The notes beneath the pieces were generated by a model. That model was given only the letters and a program-made list of their open reading frames with translations, was not told where the DNA came from and did no database searches. Positions 62,441 to 64,000 of a stretch of 64,000 nucleotides of DNA are shown here, in pieces (position 1 is the first letter of the stretch; each line of letters starts with the position of its first letter). Both the position numbers and the translations under genes were made by a program. The stretch is taken from NCBI RefSeq assembly GCF_024362695.1, contig NC_065428.1, positions 10,110,895-10,174,894 on the forward strand, read 5' to 3'. This DNA comes from Pectinophora gossypiella (taxonomy: Eukaryota > Arthropoda > Insecta > Lepidoptera > Gelechiidae).

Positions 62441-63520
62441 AATCCACAACGAAATTCCGCGTACATACCTACAAGAAATCAAGATTTGAAGCCCCAATGG
62501 TGCTCAACAAAAACCCGGAGAGTTCGGTACCGTAACGGATCACATTCGGACGAAACCCGGACGGAGGCGGGAACCCGGACACAATGACGGACGTTTTTAC
62601 GGGTCTCAAATCTAACGCATTAGACACACGTATTAACGTGCAGTGCGAGTTAAAAGCGACAGGAGTTCGCGCTATTTATAATCTGCGTCGTCGGGACACT
62701 TTAAGGGAGCTATTTAAAGAAATAAATATACTGACAGTCGCAAGTCAATATATGTATTTATGAAAATATAAATGTACGTAAAAATGTATCTCTCCTTCTG
62801 AGAAACTGTGAAAGACATACTTACAATACAAGGAATAAAAATAAAATTTCTATTCAAAATTTTAGATTAAGTTAATTAAATTCATCGTTTTCGGGATTAT
62901 GTATACGTTTTTACAATATAAAATTCCAGAAAATATTTTAAATTTGCATATATCGCAATCAGATCGATTATCGATTTGCAGTGTAATCGCTATAGTTTAT
63001 TATCTGCAGCCCACCCCCGATGGAGCGGTGACGCGACGTGGGTCAACTGACGTAATGTCACGTGAAATGAGCCCATACGACCTTTTCTATGCGCTAGTGA
63101 TGTGCTGTTATCGACACTTTGAGTATCGATGAGATACACATTATGTGGAATTTTTATGTGTACATATACAAATACAAAATGATTTATTTGTGAAACAGGT
63201 AGAGTAGGGTGTTATACATATATAGGTTAGAGCGCTGTGATCTGCCAGTCGGCGTACAAATATAAATTAATTAAACATTAATATTATAATCGAATTAAAC
63301 ATTAGAATTCTCTACTAATTATGCATGCCCTATTATATTTTTTTAATTATTAAAGATATAAATTTATTATTAATAATTGTCGCAATAATATAAAAGTCAA
63401 AGTATAAAAGATTAAGTCAGTTCATTTCAGGACAAAAAATTCGTCAACTCAATAGAAGGTGTTGTTAACCAGAAACGTAAATAGTTTCTTTTTAAATGTC
63501 AAATCGCATGTTATACATAT
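62441..63520. other. Unassigned; GC-richer islands
   Basis: 62480-62660 and 63005-63100 are GC-richer. 62940-63130 holds GATTATCGATTTG, GTTATCGACAC and GAGTATCGATGAG. VYTFLQYKIPENILNLHISQ (from 62900) is a short CR1-like LINE scrap. Confidence 0.45.
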
Positions 63521-63768
63521 CACAAAACTTAGTTTGTGGTCCCTAGTTTGGTGAGGACATTACAGGCTGATCACTTAATTGTCCAAAAGTAAGATGATCC
63601 GTGCTTCGGAAGGCACGTTAAGCCGTTGGTCCCGGTTACTACTTACTGATGTAAGTAAGTAGTCGTTACATGAACCATGTCAGGGGCCTTTGGCGGCTCA
63701 ACAGTAACCCTGACACCAGGGTTGATGAGGTTGGTACTCCCTCACAACCCACACTATAGAAGAGAAGG
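63521..63768 (+). mobile_element. SINE-1 copy, head missing
   Basis: CACAAAACTTAGTTTGTGGT CCCTAGTTTG to CACAACCCACACTATAGAAG. Confidence 0.87.
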
Positions 63769-64000
63769 TGAATTATTTAGAAGATTAGTGATGCATGGGA
63801 CTAACTGTCTGAGAACTGATATGAGGCAGCTAAATTACTCAATTGTATAAAAATATTTTATGTTTATTTTTTTTTAAAGAACGTCTAGGGCCCTGTGCCG
63901 AGGTTTTCTTTGCAGCTTCTTTTCCCCGGCTATACAGGTTGTGAGAAGCTGCAGTAGTTTTAGGCGGATGAGACGTTCGTTATGTAAAAAATTGACGATT
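63769..64000 (+). mobile_element. LINE-F 3' copy, cut by window end
   Basis: ATTATTTAGAAGATTAGTGA TGCATGGG to CGTTATGTAAAAAATTGACG ATT. Confidence 0.87.

Noticed and set aside
1..64000. CRISPR array, bacterial operon, phage or viral genes
   Set aside because: Direct repeats found are SINE/LINE/MITE copies or microsatellites; base composition, introns and repeat types are those of an insect genome.

Overview
The window looks like non-coding DNA from a moth or butterfly (Lepidoptera). It is about 60-65% A+T by eye and almost every few hundred bases can be matched to another copy of a dispersed repeat in the same window. Recognised lepidopteran hallmarks are tRNA-headed SINEs with a GTGGTCYAGTGGTT box A, RTE-clade LINE 3' ends, the GGGTTCCGTACC / GACTCGCACTTGGCC element, small Helitrons ending in GGGCAAAAGCTAGT, and many palindromic MITEs. 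The species cannot be fixed from the sequence. Only one piece of host coding sequence is convincing: a 171-bp, phase 1-1 exon at 16114-16284 on the minus strand. It encodes the first half of an immunoglobulin domain, most like a Sidestep-type cell-adhesion protein. The simplest reading is that much of the window is intron of that gene.

Family names below are working names for this window. SINE-1 and SINE-2 have tRNA-Val-like heads. SINE-B and SINE-C have other tRNA-like heads. SINE-5S has a tRNA-like box A followed by a 5S-rRNA-like block. RTE-A, RTE-B and RTE-C are RTE-clade LINE 3' ends. Family X is a repeat that shares the RTE-A tail. LINE-F is CR1/Jockey-like with a (TTTGAA) tail. LINE-P is poly(A)-tailed. 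LINE-D, LINE-H and LINE-J are other LINE 3' ends. MITE-T, -F, -G, -P and -J are inverted-repeat DNA elements.

Layout. 1-5 kb: RTE-A tail, MITE-T, a solo LTR inside an inverted-repeat element, MITE-G copy 1 and Family X. 5-16 kb: a (CA/CG) microsatellite, a LINE copy with a 13-bp target duplication, and a dense SINE field with four SINE-5S copies, one inserted inside SINE-2. 16.1-16.3 kb: the Ig exon. 16.7-31 kb: MITE-G copy 2, MITE-F copies, two Helitrons, nested LINE-P/SINE-1 pairs. 31.7-34 kb: a three-level nest (Tc1 transposon inside LINE-F inside SINE-C) carrying the only intact long ORF, a 342-aa DD34E transposase. 34-47 kb: more SINE/RTE debris and LINE fragments. 47.4-49.0 kb: a second Tc1 copy, over 99% identical by reading but frameshifted. 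49-64 kb: LINE, SINE and MITE copies, ending in a LINE-F copy cut by the window edge.

How the parts work together: the SINEs carry Pol III-type heads, share a common central core, and several end in tails resembling RTE LINE 3' ends, so they are probably mobilised by RTE reverse transcriptase. The Tc1 transposase could act on both Tc1 copies. MITE-F and MITE-T have TA-flanked ends like Tc1/mariner elements, but their termini do not match this Tc1, so they need another source. No intact reverse transcriptase, CRISPR array, bacterial operon or true structural RNA gene was found.
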